From DASUPK01 sp963743575 (GTDB taxonomy: Bacteria; Actinomycetota; Thermoleophilia; Solirubrobacterales; 70-9): a DNA stretch of 64,000 bases. The notes below the pieces were generated by a model. It made no database searches and was not told the DNA's origin. It saw only the letters and a program-made list of their open reading frames with translations. A program made the position numbers and the translations under genes. Shown here in pieces: positions 16,290 through 25,945 of this stretch; the stretch's first letter is position 1; the number at the start of each line of letters is the position of its first letter. The stretch lies in NCBI GenBank assembly GCA_963743575.1, contig CAVUQC010000004.1, positions 533,741 through 597,740 of the forward strand. The letters run 5' to 3'.

Positions 16290-16670
16290 ATGAGCTGGCA
16301 GTTCGCCGCGACGCGCGTGACCGGGACAAACGAGGCGATTGAGCTGCTGGAGACCCTGAAGAGCACGCACGGCGCGCTCGCGATTGCGGGAACCGGAGCG
16401 TCCTGCGATGGGGGAGAGATCCTCTGCCTCACCCGCGCCGAGCTTCTGCCCGACCCCGACGACATCCGGGTCGGGGAGGTCGGAGGCGCGCCCGTATATG
16501 TGGACGGCACGCGCTACGAGCTTTGGGGGCGGCCGAAGTTCCTGATCGACGTCGCCCCGGGACCGGCTGCGGGCATCGGCCTCGATGGGCTCGAGGACCG
16601 GCACTTCGTCAGCCGGCGTCAGCCTCCCGTCGCCTCTGAGGGCGTTCACGCCTCAACTTCCGCCCGCTAG
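16290..16670 (+). CDS. DUF779 family protein
   Basis: 126 residues with the DUF779 pattern: HGALAIAGTGASCDGG, GEVGGAPVYVDGTRYELW and LIDVAPGPAAGIGLDG, then RHFVSR. DUF779 genes are often next to aldehyde or alcohol dehydrogenases; here the dehydrogenase is 6.5 kb away. Function unknown. It is divergent from the GAF kinase. Confidence 0.85.
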   Translation: MSWQFAATRVTGTNEAIELLETLKSTHGALAIAGTGASCDGGEILCLTRAELLPDPDDIRVGEVGGAPVYVDGTRYELWGRPKFLIDVAPGPAAGIGLDGLEDRHFVSRRQPPVASEGVHASTSAR

Positions 16671-16687
16671 GGGCCGAATAAAGGGAA

Positions 16688-18172
16688 GTGAGCTCAAGAG
16701 CGCTCCAGCGCGCGGTCGTGGTCGCGATGATCCTCGCCACCCTCGCGGGGGCGGTCGGCGCCTACCTCGTCTCGCACAGCCAGCTCCACTCCAGGCGCTC
16801 GGATGAGGTCTCGAACGCAAGCACGGCGATCTCCGATGCCGTGCGCCGGCGCGCCTACTACCTGCAGGACGTGGCCGACATGGTGGGCGTGCACGACGAC
16901 GCCGACCAGGCCGAGTTCTCTCGCTACGCACACGTCCGCGGGCGCAAGGAGGGGGCGATCGTCGCCGTCGAGTGGGTCCGGCATTCGCCCAGCGGGAAAC
17001 TGGTTCCGCCACGCGCCATCGGCCCCGATCCGGAGCTCGTCAAGGCGGCCGACCCGGCCAACGCCCGGCTCGCCGATGCGCACTCCAACCCCGCCGCCGC
17101 CCCCGTTCTCGCTGCGGCCTCACTCCAGAAGCAGACCGCGATCTCCGCACCCGTCAGGCTCGCCGACGGAGACGCCGGCTTCTACCTGGCCGTGCCGGTC
17201 GTCTCACATCGCTTCAGCGGAGAGGTCTCGGACGTCGAATCCCAGAGCGCGGTCGTGGGCCTGGTCGACGCCCAGCAGCTGGTCACTGAGGCTCTGCCCG
17301 GCAGCCCGCTGACCGCCCTTCAGCTGCGCGACCAGGTGACGCCCCTGGCCACGATCGGATCCGGCCTCGACAACAGCTTGCAGACGGCGATCGCGGCTCC
17401 GGAGCGAAAGTGGACGCTGGCAGTCGCCGGCGATTCCCTTACGACTCCCGAGAAGGCTCTCCCCTGGCTGATCCTGCTGATCGGTGGCGGTCTCACCCTG
17501 GTCGTTGCCTTCCTCCTGCGAGCGCTTGCACGCCGGCGCGATCAGGCCCTCGCCCTTGCCGACGAGCGCTCTTCGGAGCTCGCCGAATCTCTGCGCCGCG
17601 TTGAGAATGCCAACCGCGAGCTCGAGCGCGCCAGGGCCGATGCCGAGCGGCTCTCACGCGAGGATCCGGTGACTGGGATCTTCAATCGCCGCCACTTCGG
17701 CGAGGTCCTGGCCCGGGAGCTCAGCAAGCCGGAGGGCGGGTCGCCGTCCGTCCTGCTCCTCGACCTCGATCACTTCAAGCGCGTCAACGACGAGCACGGC
17801 CACCTGATGGGCGACGCGGTGCTGCAGACGGTGAGCGATCGGATCGCGTCGGTTCTCAGGGCGGAGGACTGTCTGGCCCGGTGGGGCGGCGAGGAGTTCG
17901 CTGTGCTCGCTCCGGACATCGATCGGGACGGGGTGCTCGCGCTGGCCGAGCGGGCGCGTGAGGCGCTCGCCGAGGAGCCCGTTCGGGTCGGCGACATCCT
18001 GATCGATCTCACCCTCTCAGTCGGCGCGGCCCTCGCCGAGGATGGGAATCGCACCCCGGACGCCCTAGTTCATGCCGCCGATCAGGCGATGTACGACGCG
18101 AAGGATGCGGGCCGCAACTGCGTGCGGATCCGAGATGCCGGCGGCGCGAGGGGCGCCGTCAGCGCACGGTGA
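16688..18172 (+). CDS. Membrane diguanylate cyclase with CHASE-like sensor
   Basis: 494 residues. Helix 1 is at 9-28, an extracytoplasmic domain of CHASE type lies at about 40-255 (YYLQDVADMVGVH... FYLAVPVV), and helix 2 is at 260-282. A short coiled coil leads into the GGDEF domain, with DPVTGIFNRR, LLLDLDHFKRVND and the active-site GGEEF at 400-404. An RxxD inhibitory site (RAED) sits five residues before it. It should make c-di-GMP in response to an external ligand. GTG start. Confidence 0.9.
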   Translation: MSSRALQRAVVVAMILATLAGAVGAYLVSHSQLHSRRSDEVSNASTAISDAVRRRAYYLQDVADMVGVHDDADQAEFSRYAHVRGRKEGAIVAVEWVRHSPSGKLVPPRAIGPDPELVKAADPANARLADAHSNPAAAPVLAAASLQKQTAISAPVRLADGDAGFYLAVPVVSHRFSGEVSDVESQSAVVGLVDAQQLVTEALPGSPLTALQLRDQVTPLATIGSGLDNSLQTAIAAPERKWTLAVAGDSLTTPEKALPWLILLIGGGLTLVVAFLLRALARRRDQALALADERSSELAESLRRVENANRELERARADAERLSREDPVTGIFNRRHFGEVLARELSKPEGGSPSVLLLDLDHFKRVNDEHGHLMGDAVLQTVSDRIASVLRAEDCLARWGGEEFAVLAPDIDRDGVLALAERAREALAEEPVRVGDILIDLTLSVGAALAEDGNRTPDALVHAADQAMYDAKDAGRNCVRIRDAGGARGAVSAR

Positions 18173-18926
18173 TCTTGGCGAGGCCCTTGCCGAGCCGGTC
18201 CTGATCGACGTCGCCCGAGATCCCCTGGACGGTGCCCGAGCTGGAGTACTGCCAGACCGAGTAGCCGTGCCTCGCCCAGTTCAGCGCCGGAACCGACGGA
18301 CGCGACACGCCCCACTCGGCGACCCAGAGCGGATACCTCGCCTTGGCGAATTCGAGTGTGTTCCCAGTCGCGGACCAGCTGCTGGCGTTCGTGTAGATCA
18401 TCGGCTTGCGGCCGAGCCGCTTGTTCACCTTCTTGACCCACACGCGGATCCAGGTCCGGAGTGACGCCGCGGTCATGCCGCTGAACGGCGTCTCGACGTC
18501 CAGCACGGGGATCAGCTCGCCGCTCTGCAGGGAGCCGACCGTGGCCAGGAAGACGTTGGCCTCGGCGATTGCGTCAGCGCGTGCGTCCGCGGCGGTGCCC
18601 CCGGCCGCGAAAGCGCGGTGGTAGGCGCCCACGCGTATCCCGTTGGACTCCGCCGCGACCCGGTTGGTGGCGAAGAAGGGGTCGGCGCCGCACTGCCCGG
18701 GCTTCACCGTGCAGTCCGCGCCGTTGCCCCGGCTCGCCTGCACGAAGGCGAACCGGATCCCGCCGGTCGTGGCCACGGTTGGCCAGTCGATCGGCCCCTG
18801 GAAGCGCGAGACGTCGATGCCCATCGCCTTGGTCCCGGCGCTCGCCGCGGCCGGCAGGATGCCGAGCGCCACAGCGCAGAGCGCCACGAGGGCGGCTGCC
18901 ACCGGTTTTCTTGCGCTCGTTCTCAT
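18159..18926 (-). CDS. Secreted GH25-type lysozyme
   Basis: 255 residues from the ATG at 18926. A Sec signal (AAALVALCAVALGILPAAASA) is followed by the GH25 fold: KAMGIDVSRFQGPIDW, FAFVQASRG, VGAYHRAF, LIPVLDVETP (catalytic Asp-x-Glu), PMIYTNASSW and PLWVAEW. It cleaves peptidoglycan. A TTG five codons upstream could also start it. It overlaps the diguanylate cyclase gene tail to tail by 14 bp. Confidence 0.88.
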   Translation of the reverse strand: MRTSARKPVAAALVALCAVALGILPAAASAGTKAMGIDVSRFQGPIDWPTVATTGGIRFAFVQASRGNGADCTVKPGQCGADPFFATNRVAAESNGIRVGAYHRAFAAGGTAADARADAIAEANVFLATVGSLQSGELIPVLDVETPFSGMTAASLRTWIRVWVKKVNKRLGRKPMIYTNASSWSATGNTLEFAKARYPLWVAEWGVSRPSVPALNWARHGYSVWQYSSSGTVQGISGDVDQDRLGKGLAKITVR

Positions 18927-19009
18927 GCCTGGATTCTGCAACCCGCCCCGGCTGCGATCGGAGCGCGCAGGTCGGCGGCATCAATTGGCGGTAACCGGGT
19001 AAAGACAGA

Positions 19010-20110
19010 GTGATGCTGCGCGAAGGGGAAGCGTCCGCCCCCCACCGAGGGTTCCTTCATTCGGCCCTGATCTACGGGTCCGATGACACGTTCGCGGAGG
19101 TCGCAGTCCCGCTCGTTGAGGCGGGAATCGCCGCCGGGGAGCCCGTTCTCGTCGCGGTGCAGGGACCGAACGTCGAGGCACTGCGATCCGCGCTCGGCGA
19201 CGAGCCCGACGGAGTCTCCCTGCTCACGGTCGAGGAATGGTTCGAGACCTCGGCTCGCACTCGGGACAAGCTGGTCCGCTGGGCCAACGAGAGCGAGGCC
19301 GGCCGGGCGCGTGTGCTCCTGGAGCCCACCTGGCCGACAGGGAGCGCGGCGCGGGTTCGAGACTGGGCTCGCCACGAGGCGGTGACGAACGTCGCCTTCG
19401 AGGGCATGGAGGTCGATCTCATCTGCGCCCACGACTCGCGCGTGCTCCCAGCCGAGATCATTGAGCACGCCCGGCACACCCATCCCCTGCTCGCCGAACC
19501 GGGCGGACACGCCGTCAGCGAGGGCTACGAGGAGCCGGACGACTTCTGCCGCCTGCTCGATTCGCGCGTCGAACCGATCGGCGGCGAGCCCGCCGCCTCC
19601 GTCGACTTCGACCTCGCAGGACTCCACGGGGTGCGGGGGCTGGTCGGCTCCGCGGCGGCAGCCGTGGGCATTTCGGGCGTTCGCGCCGAGGGGCTGGTGC
19701 TCGCGGTCAACGAGATCGCCAGCAACGCCGTGGTCCACGGGAGCCCGCCGGCGACCCTGACGATCTGGCCGGGAGAGGCTGATCTCGTCTGCGAGGTGAG
19801 CGACTCCGGGGCGGGCATCGAGGACCCGCTCGCAGGCCAGCTCATCCCTCCCCTGGAGGGCATCGGAGGCCGTGGCATCTGGCTGGCCCGGATGCTCTCC
19901 GACGCGGTCGAGATCCGCAGCGGAGCCCGCTGCACCGTCTCGATCCATGCGTCCGCACCCAACGGCGCGGTGGAGCGGCTAGATCGCTCGAAGCAGCGCG
20001 GAGTCGATCTCGCTGAGCCCGGTGGCGCCGCACAGGGCCATGGTGAGGTCGAGCTCCGCCAGAATCGACCTAAGCACCACTTCGACCCCGTTCTGACCAT
20101 CGAGCGCTAG
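19010..20110 (+). CDS. MEDS-domain sensor with HATPase_c (anti-sigma regulatory factor type)
   Basis: 366 residues. The N-terminal 180 residues match the MEDS/DcmR-like sensory domain (HSALIYGSDDTFAEVAVPLVEAG, VLLEPTWP, VDLICAHD). The second half is an RsbW-like HATPase: LAVNEIASNAVVHG, VSDSGAGIEDP and GGRGIWLARML. It probably acts in a partner-switching or sigma-factor circuit. The last 44 codons are antisense to the end of the lactate-enzyme gene (132-bp overlap). A GTG and an ATG are adjacent at the start. Confidence 0.82.
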   Translation: MMLREGEASAPHRGFLHSALIYGSDDTFAEVAVPLVEAGIAAGEPVLVAVQGPNVEALRSALGDEPDGVSLLTVEEWFETSARTRDKLVRWANESEAGRARVLLEPTWPTGSAARVRDWARHEAVTNVAFEGMEVDLICAHDSRVLPAEIIEHARHTHPLLAEPGGHAVSEGYEEPDDFCRLLDSRVEPIGGEPAASVDFDLAGLHGVRGLVGSAAAAVGISGVRAEGLVLAVNEIASNAVVHGSPPATLTIWPGEADLVCEVSDSGAGIEDPLAGQLIPPLEGIGGRGIWLARMLSDAVEIRSGARCTVSIHASAPNGAVERLDRSKQRGVDLAEPGGAAQGHGEVELRQNRPKHHFDPVLTIER

Positions 20111-21163
20111 CCCCCAGAGGTAGGGACGGCCGATCAGGACGGCGTCGGCGCCGAGGGCGAGCGCCTTGAACGCGTCGGCCCCAGATCGGATGCCGCTGTC
20201 GAGCATGATCGCCATCTCCTCGCCGGTGGCGTCGACGATCGGGGGCAGCGCGTCGAGCGAGGCGATCGCGCCGTCGATCTGGCGCCCGCCGTGGTTGGAG
20301 ACGACGATTCCGTCGATGCCGCGTTCGCGCGCCTCACGCGCATCCTCCGGGTGGAGGATGCCCTTCAGCACGATCGGCAGCGTGGTCTCACCGCGCAGCC
20401 ATTCGAGCCGCTCCCAGGTCAGGTTCGGGTTCGCGAAGACGCCGAGGAAGTGCCCCACGGCGGCGCCGATGTCCTCCTCCGGAGTCTTCTCGAGCCCCGC
20501 CTGGAAGACGGGGTCCGAGAGGTATTGGGCGATCCCCACGCCCTCCAGGAAGGGGAGGTATGCCTGCTGCAGGTCGCGGGGCTTCCAGCCAGGCACATAG
20601 TTGTCGACGGTGAGGACGAGCGCCGAATATCCGGCGGCCTCGGCGCGGCGAACCAGGCTCGCCGCGATCTCGTCGTCGTTGGGCCAGTAGAGCTGGAACC
20701 AGCGAGGTCCGTCGCCGTTCGCCTCGGCGATCTCCTCCATCGCGGTGGCGGAGGCCGTACTGGTGACCAGCGGCAGCCCGAGTGCCGACGCCGCTCGGGC
20801 GGAGGCGAGCTCGCCCTCCTCGTGCAGGAGGGTCTGCACCCCGATCGGAGCGAGCAGGACGGGCGCCGGCATCTGGGTGCCGAGCAGCTCCAGCGAGAGA
20901 TCCCGTACTGAGAGGTCCTGGCGCAGCACCCGCGGAACGATGCGCCAGCGCCTGAACGCCTCCAGGTTGGCCCGCATCGTGTCCTCGGAGCCCGCGCCGC
21001 CGAAGATGTACGCGATCGCCCGCTCGTCCAGCGACTCCCGCGTCTTGGCCTCGAGCTCGGCCCAGGCCATCGGGAGGTTCGGCTGCTCTCCGGCGAGCAT
21101 CCCCTTCGCGTAGATCTCGCGGTAGTAGTCGCCGAAGAGGGCGGCGGGGGGTTCGGAGCTCAT
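19979..21163 (-). CDS. FMN-dependent alpha-hydroxy-acid oxidase (lactate 2-monooxygenase/dehydrogenase type)
   Basis: 394 residues of the L-lactate oxidase superfamily. Recognised segments are PVLLAPIGVQTL, TSTASATAMEEI, WFQLYWPND, LVLTVDNYVPGWKPRDL, IVLKGIL, VVSNHGGRQIDG (catalytic His/Arg) and LDSGIRSGADAFKALALGADAVLIGRPYL. The length and the WKPRDLQQAYLPFL loop favour the lactate 2-monooxygenase subgroup. It starts inside the stop of the CoA-transferase gene (ATGA), so the two form an operon that may handle lactate and acetate or related acids. Confidence 0.88.
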   Translation of the reverse strand: MSSEPPAALFGDYYREIYAKGMLAGEQPNLPMAWAELEAKTRESLDERAIAYIFGGAGSEDTMRANLEAFRRWRIVPRVLRQDLSVRDLSLELLGTQMPAPVLLAPIGVQTLLHEEGELASARAASALGLPLVTSTASATAMEEIAEANGDGPRWFQLYWPNDDEIAASLVRRAEAAGYSALVLTVDNYVPGWKPRDLQQAYLPFLEGVGIAQYLSDPVFQAGLEKTPEEDIGAAVGHFLGVFANPNLTWERLEWLRGETTLPIVLKGILHPEDAREARERGIDGIVVSNHGGRQIDGAIASLDALPPIVDATGEEMAIMLDSGIRSGADAFKALALGADAVLIGRPYLWGLALDGQNGVEVVLRSILAELDLTMALCGATGLSEIDSALLRAI

Positions 21164-22473
21164 TCGAAGGGGGCGTGTCCGTGAGAGGCGCGCTCGGCGG
21201 CGGCGAGCAGCTCATCTCGATAGTCGGGATGGGCGATCGCGGCCAGAGCCTCGCCGCGCTGATGGACGGTCTTGCCCTGCAGCTCGGCGGCGCCGTACTC
21301 GGTGACGATCACGTCCACCTGATGGCGGGGGGTCGTGATCACGGCGCCCGCGTCGAACCAGGGCACGATTCTCGAACAGCGAGTGTCCTCATGGGTGTAG
21401 GTCGAGGACAGGCAGAGCAGGGAGGTCGCCTCGAGGGAGAGGGCGGGACCCGAGACGAAGTCCTCGTGTCCGCCGATCCCCGAGAACTGATTGGCGTTGA
21501 TCGTGTCGGCGATCACCTGACCCTGGATGTCCACCGCGAGTGCGCCGTTGATCGTGACCATCTTCCGGTTGCGGGCGATCACGTGGGGAGAGTTCACGAT
21601 CGAGACGGGGAGGAAGGCGACGTCGGCGTTCCCCTCGAGCCACCCGTAGAGCTCCTTGGTGCCGCCGGCGAAGGTCGCGACCGAGACGCCGTCGTACTGG
21701 CCCTTCCGGTTGGTGATCTTCCCGGCCTCGTGGAGCTGCATCAGGCCGGTCGTGAACATCTCGGAGTGGGCGCCGTAGTCGCCCCCGTCTCCCTCCGCGA
21801 GCAGCCCGGCGATCGTCGAGGGAATCGCGCCGATGCCGGTCTGGATGGTGGCTCCGTCGGGGATGTAGTTGCGCGCGTTCTCCGCGATCGCGCGCTCAGC
21901 ATCCCCGGGCGGCGGGTCCTCGATGGGGAGCGGTGCCCTGTCGCTCTCGACCAGGGCATCGATCTGGTCGACGTGGAGGGCGTGCCTGTAGTCGGGCTCA
22001 TAACCCGGCGTCCGCGGGAAGTGCTCGGAGACCTCGGCGATCAGGAGCCGACCGGGATCGCCGGCGATCCGCTGCATCTCGTCGTAGGTGCTGCCGGCGT
22101 GCAGCGAGAGGCTGCACCAGCCATCGGCGTCGGGCGGAGCGGCAGCGGTCGCGAACACGCGAGGGGCCTGGTCCTCGAGAATCGGCTCGAAGCGGCGGAA
22201 GTCGGCCGGGGCGAAGCTGATGTTCGCTCCGGAGTCGCGCAGCACCCGCTCGATCGGGCCGTAGAACCCCGACAGGTAGTGGACGTTCGGATGCTGGAAG
22301 AGCGGCGTGAAGACGAAGAGCAGCGCCGTGCCGATCCGGAGCTCCTCCCAGTCGTCCCGCTCGCCCATGGCCTCCACCAGCGCGGCAGGCTGGCCGGGCC
22401 CGAGGGGCATCGCGAAGGTGTCCGTCGGCTCGAACAGACCGGCGGCCTCTTCCGCGCTCATCGTCCGCGCCAT
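21160..22473 (-). CDS. Acetyl-CoA hydrolase/transferase family protein
   Basis: 437 residues, close to the 4-hydroxybutyrate/acetate CoA-transferase length. Motifs: NYIPDGATIQTGIGAIPS, the catalytic-Glu segment GAHSEMFTTG, GQVIADTINANQFSGIGG and VVTEYG-type VIVTEYGAAELQGK near the end. It moves CoA between short-chain acids. Coupled to the lactate-type enzyme downstream. The sulfatase gene ends 10 bp upstream on the same strand. Confidence 0.87.
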   Translation of the reverse strand: MARTMSAEEAAGLFEPTDTFAMPLGPGQPAALVEAMGERDDWEELRIGTALLFVFTPLFQHPNVHYLSGFYGPIERVLRDSGANISFAPADFRRFEPILEDQAPRVFATAAAPPDADGWCSLSLHAGSTYDEMQRIAGDPGRLLIAEVSEHFPRTPGYEPDYRHALHVDQIDALVESDRAPLPIEDPPPGDAERAIAENARNYIPDGATIQTGIGAIPSTIAGLLAEGDGGDYGAHSEMFTTGLMQLHEAGKITNRKGQYDGVSVATFAGGTKELYGWLEGNADVAFLPVSIVNSPHVIARNRKMVTINGALAVDIQGQVIADTINANQFSGIGGHEDFVSGPALSLEATSLLCLSSTYTHEDTRCSRIVPWFDAGAVITTPRHQVDVIVTEYGAAELQGKTVHQRGEALAAIAHPDYRDELLAAAERASHGHAPFE

Positions 22474-22483
22474 GGCGCGGACT

Positions 22484-24121
22484 CTATGGCGTGGTGGGCT
22501 TCTTCTTCAGCTTCTTGGGCTTCGCCAGCGGCTTCGGTGGCTTGCCGATCTGCTTCGAGCACGGGGCGCCGCTGCAGTGAACGAGCTTCGCGAGCCTCTT
22601 GAGGAGAAACTTCTTGACCGGCGCGTAGCGCCCGTTCTTCCAGACCGAGTTGAGCATCAGCGGGTCGCTGGAGATGTCGTAGAGCTCGCGGCCGCCGTCG
22701 GAGTACTTGGTGAGCAGGTAGCGGCCGGTGCGAATCGCGCGGTACCGGGGGGCGACGATCGCTCGGGAGAGCTGAGCCGTGTGGTCCAGATCGGTGTTCT
22801 TGACGTAGGTGCCGATCTTGACCGGGTGGTGTCCGCTCGCCGCGGCCGCAGTGCCGGTCCCGGGCTCGAAGGTTGTCCCGGGCGGCCCCGTCTCGAACAG
22901 GATCGGCCGCGTCGACTTCTGCGCCGGGTTCTGCGCGAGAGGGAGCATCGACTGGCCGTCCTGGGGAAGGCCCGGCTTCGCGCCCGCCATCTGCAGGATT
23001 GTCGAGGTGATGTCCCCGTTCCAGACGAGGCTTCTCGGCTGTGAGCCGGCCGGGATGCCAGGCCCTCGGATCAGCAGCGGCACCTGGGTGGAGGGGTCGT
23101 AGGGGACGAACTTGCCCTGGTGCAGGCGGTGTTGGCCCTGCATGAAGCCCTGGTCGGAGGTGAAGATCAGATAGGTGTTGCCGAGGGCGCCGTGCGACTG
23201 CAGGTCATTGACGATCCTCTCGACTGCGTCATCGACCGAGAGCAGCGTCTCCAGGCGATGCTGGTAGCGCGTCTGGATCTTCGCGATCAGGCCCGGGCCG
23301 AAGCGCTTGATCCGCCTGATCCAGGCGGGCTTGTCCTTGACGTTCTTCTCGTTGAAGCTCTTGTCGACCGGGAGCGGGGCGGTGGCGAAGGCGTTGGCGT
23401 ACTTCGGAGCCGGCGTGGCGGGATCGTGGGGCGCGAAGAACTGGACCTGCATGTAGAGGGGGTTGTTCGGGAAGTTCGCCAGGTGGTTGTTGATCCGGTC
23501 AACCGCCAGGTCGGAGTAGACGTCAGTGGAGTAGTCGTCCGGGCTGTAGGTCTTGTCCGTGCCGTTCTGGTCGAGGGTGAATCCGGTGTACGAGGACGGC
23601 GGGCCGATGAATCCGTAGAACTCGCCCCTGGAGCCGGCGCCCGTGCCTCCGGCGAACGGTCCCCAGCCGGGGGGCACGTAGGTGGGACCGCCGACGTTCG
23701 GGTCAGCGAATCCGTTCGGCATCTTGCCGATGTGAATCGTGCGGTAGCCGTCGGCCTGCAGCCAGACCGGCAGGTCGTTCTTGTCGTTGAACGAGCCATA
23801 GCCGCCCTGCGGCGGGGTGTTCCCGAGGACTCCGGTGTTGTGCGCGTAGTCGCCGGTCTGCACCGTCACCCGCGAGGGGCAGCAGAGCGGGTCCGAGGCG
23901 TAAGCGTGGAGGAAGCTGGCGCCCGCGTTGCCGATCAGGGACTCGGTCTTCGGCATCACGGACAGGTCCCGGACGGTCTGATCGTCCGTGGTGAACATGA
24001 TCACGTTGGGCTTGCTGCTGGCCGCGCGCGAGGTCTCGCCGCGCGCGAGCAGCACGAGCAGGCAGAGGCACGCCGTGCCCGCCACCAGCAATCCGGCCCT
24101 GACCGCCCGGGTTGGCATCAA
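22484..24121 (-). CDS. Secreted sulfatase with Lys-rich C-terminus
   Basis: 545 residues. Signal peptide or anchor at 8-27, metal-site segment VIMFTTDDQ, and Cys-type active site C80-x-P-S-R followed by TGDYAHNTG. FTSDQGFMQGQHR and FVPYDPSTQVPLLIRGPGIP are the central family motifs. The tail is rich in Lys and Pro (KPPKPLAKPKKLKKK). It is paralogous to the gene at the left edge. FGE maturation is expected. Substrate unknown. Confidence 0.9.
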   Translation of the reverse strand: MMPTRAVRAGLLVAGTACLCLLVLLARGETSRAASSKPNVIMFTTDDQTVRDLSVMPKTESLIGNAGASFLHAYASDPLCCPSRVTVQTGDYAHNTGVLGNTPPQGGYGSFNDKNDLPVWLQADGYRTIHIGKMPNGFADPNVGGPTYVPPGWGPFAGGTGAGSRGEFYGFIGPPSSYTGFTLDQNGTDKTYSPDDYSTDVYSDLAVDRINNHLANFPNNPLYMQVQFFAPHDPATPAPKYANAFATAPLPVDKSFNEKNVKDKPAWIRRIKRFGPGLIAKIQTRYQHRLETLLSVDDAVERIVNDLQSHGALGNTYLIFTSDQGFMQGQHRLHQGKFVPYDPSTQVPLLIRGPGIPAGSQPRSLVWNGDITSTILQMAGAKPGLPQDGQSMLPLAQNPAQKSTRPILFETGPPGTTFEPGTGTAAAASGHHPVKIGTYVKNTDLDHTAQLSRAIVAPRYRAIRTGRYLLTKYSDGGRELYDISSDPLMLNSVWKNGRYAPVKKFLLKRLAKLVHCSGAPCSKQIGKPPKPLAKPKKLKKKPTTP

Positions 24122-24184
24122 ACGAACATAACGAGGGCGGGCGTCCGAAGTTGCGGCTCCAGGGAATAGGCTCCCGTTTGGGAG

Positions 24185-25945
24185 ATGGGATTCTTCGAAC
24201 CCTCACCGCCGCCGTTCGAGTTGGATGAGTGGAAGGCGAAGCCGCACCTGACGCGGCTCAAGCCGCTGGTGCAGGACTGGGGGGTGAACGGGTTCGGCTC
24301 GCCGACCTTCGTCTACTTCATCTACATCCTCAAGCTGATCCTCTTCAGCGTCGGCGCCCTCTTCGTCATCTCGCTGACGCCGGGCCTCGGAACGCTCGGC
24401 AATCTCTCGGACTGGTGGACCGAGCCGATCGTCTTCCAGAAGCTCGCGGTCTGGTTGTTGCTCTGGGAGATCCTCGGCCTGGGCGCCGGCTCGATGCCGC
24501 TCAGCTTCCGCTTCATGCCGCCGATCGGCGGGGTGCTCTACTGGCTGCGGCCCGGCACCATCCGGCTGCCGCCCTGGCCCGACAGAGTGCCCTTCACCAA
24601 GGGGTCCACTCGCACGCTCCTCGACGTCGGCCTCTACGGTGGAGTGCTCGCCGCGTGCGTCTTCCTGCTCGCCGCCACCGGAGTCGATTCAGCCGCGGGC
24701 TCGGCGGGCAAGCTGCCGCCGGCTGGCCTCGCGGTGCTCTTCGCCTTCCTCGGCCTCCTCGGGCTGCGCGACAAGGTCTCGTTTCTGGGAGCGCGCCCGG
24801 AGATCTACGTGACGGTCCTGGCAGTCGGGCTCTTTCCCGTTGACCAGTGGATCGTCGCCTGGCAGTTCGTCTTCCTCTTCATCTGGTGGGGCGCGGCGTC
24901 CTCGAAGCTCAACCACCACTTCCCGTTCGTCGTCTCGACGATGATGAGCAACGCGCCCCTGATCGGGTCTAAGGCGCTGAAGCGGAGGCTGTGGCGCGAC
25001 TACCCGGAGGACATGAGGCCGTCCAAGCTCGCCGCGACGATCGCCCACCTCGGGACCGTCCAGGAGTTCGGCTGGCCGCTCCTTCTGATCACCGTGGACA
25101 ACAACACGGTGAGAACCATCGCGATCATCGGAATGATCCTGTTCCACCTGAACATCACCTCGATGTTCCCGCTGGCCGTCCCACTCGAATGGAACCTGTT
25201 CATGATCTTCGGGCTGCTCTTCCTCTTCGGTCAAAACGGCGATGTGCCGCTCTCGACCCTCGACGACCCGCTGCTGATCGCCTTCCTGGCGATCCCCTGC
25301 CTAGCGTTGCCGATCCTCGGCGGTCTCTTCCCCGAGAAGATCTCCTTCCTGCCGTCGATGCGCTACTACGCCGGTAACTGGGCGACGACCCAGTGGCTCT
25401 TCCGCAAGGGGAGCGGGGCGGAGGAGAGGCTCGACACGCAGATCAAGAAGCCGGCCCAGATCATCGTCAAGCAGGTGGGGGACATCTATGACCCCGAGAC
25501 AGCGGAGTTCCTGCTCAACAAGGGGCTCTCCTTCCGTGCGATGCACTCCCACGGCCGCGCGCTCAACGGCCTGCTGCCACACGCTGTCGACGACGTCGAG
25601 GACTACGACGTTCGCGAGGGCGAGTTGATCTCCAACATCGTCAACGGCTGGAACTTCGGCGACGCGCACTTCCATGGACGCCAGCTTCTTGAGGCGGTCC
25701 AGGAGCGCTGTTCCTTCGGAGCCGGCGACGTGCGGGTGCTCGCGCTGGAATCCGAGCCGACCGGCTGGGGCCGCGGCCGTCAGCGCTTCCAGGTCTGGGA
25801 TCCGGTGGACGGGCTGATCGCGGAGGGCTCGGTGGCGGTCAAGGACATGGTCTCGCGCCAGCCCTGGCTCGACGAGCGCTACGACGTTCCGGTCGAAGTC
25901 GATCGCGGCGCCGTCGCCGGCGAAGCGCCGGTCCCGGTCGGTTGA
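24185..25945 (+). CDS. DUF3556 transmembrane protein
   Basis: 586 residues. About ten hydrophobic helices fill residues 45-385, followed by a soluble C-terminal domain of about 190 residues (NFGDAHFHGRQLLEAVQERCSFGAGDVRVL). This matches the DUF3556 family, known mainly from mycobacteria and related actinobacteria. Function unknown. The next gene, an FAD oxidoreductase, begins inside its stop codon (TTGA), so the two products probably act on the same, likely lipid-like, substrate. Confidence 0.85.
   Translation: MGFFEPSPPPFELDEWKAKPHLTRLKPLVQDWGVNGFGSPTFVYFIYILKLILFSVGALFVISLTPGLGTLGNLSDWWTEPIVFQKLAVWLLLWEILGLGAGSMPLSFRFMPPIGGVLYWLRPGTIRLPPWPDRVPFTKGSTRTLLDVGLYGGVLAACVFLLAATGVDSAAGSAGKLPPAGLAVLFAFLGLLGLRDKVSFLGARPEIYVTVLAVGLFPVDQWIVAWQFVFLFIWWGAASSKLNHHFPFVVSTMMSNAPLIGSKALKRRLWRDYPEDMRPSKLAATIAHLGTVQEFGWPLLLITVDNNTVRTIAIIGMILFHLNITSMFPLAVPLEWNLFMIFGLLFLFGQNGDVPLSTLDDPLLIAFLAIPCLALPILGGLFPEKISFLPSMRYYAGNWATTQWLFRKGSGAEERLDTQIKKPAQIIVKQVGDIYDPETAEFLLNKGLSFRAMHSHGRALNGLLPHAVDDVEDYDVREGELISNIVNGWNFGDAHFHGRQLLEAVQERCSFGAGDVRVLALESEPTGWGRGRQRFQVWDPVDGLIAEGSVAVKDMVSRQPWLDERYDVPVEVDRGAVAGEAPVPVG

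Noticed and set aside
21175..22602. Plus-strand frame of 475 codons opposite the CoA-transferase
   Set aside because: The minus strand carries the recognised CoA-transferase motifs; the plus text is low-complexity shadow.
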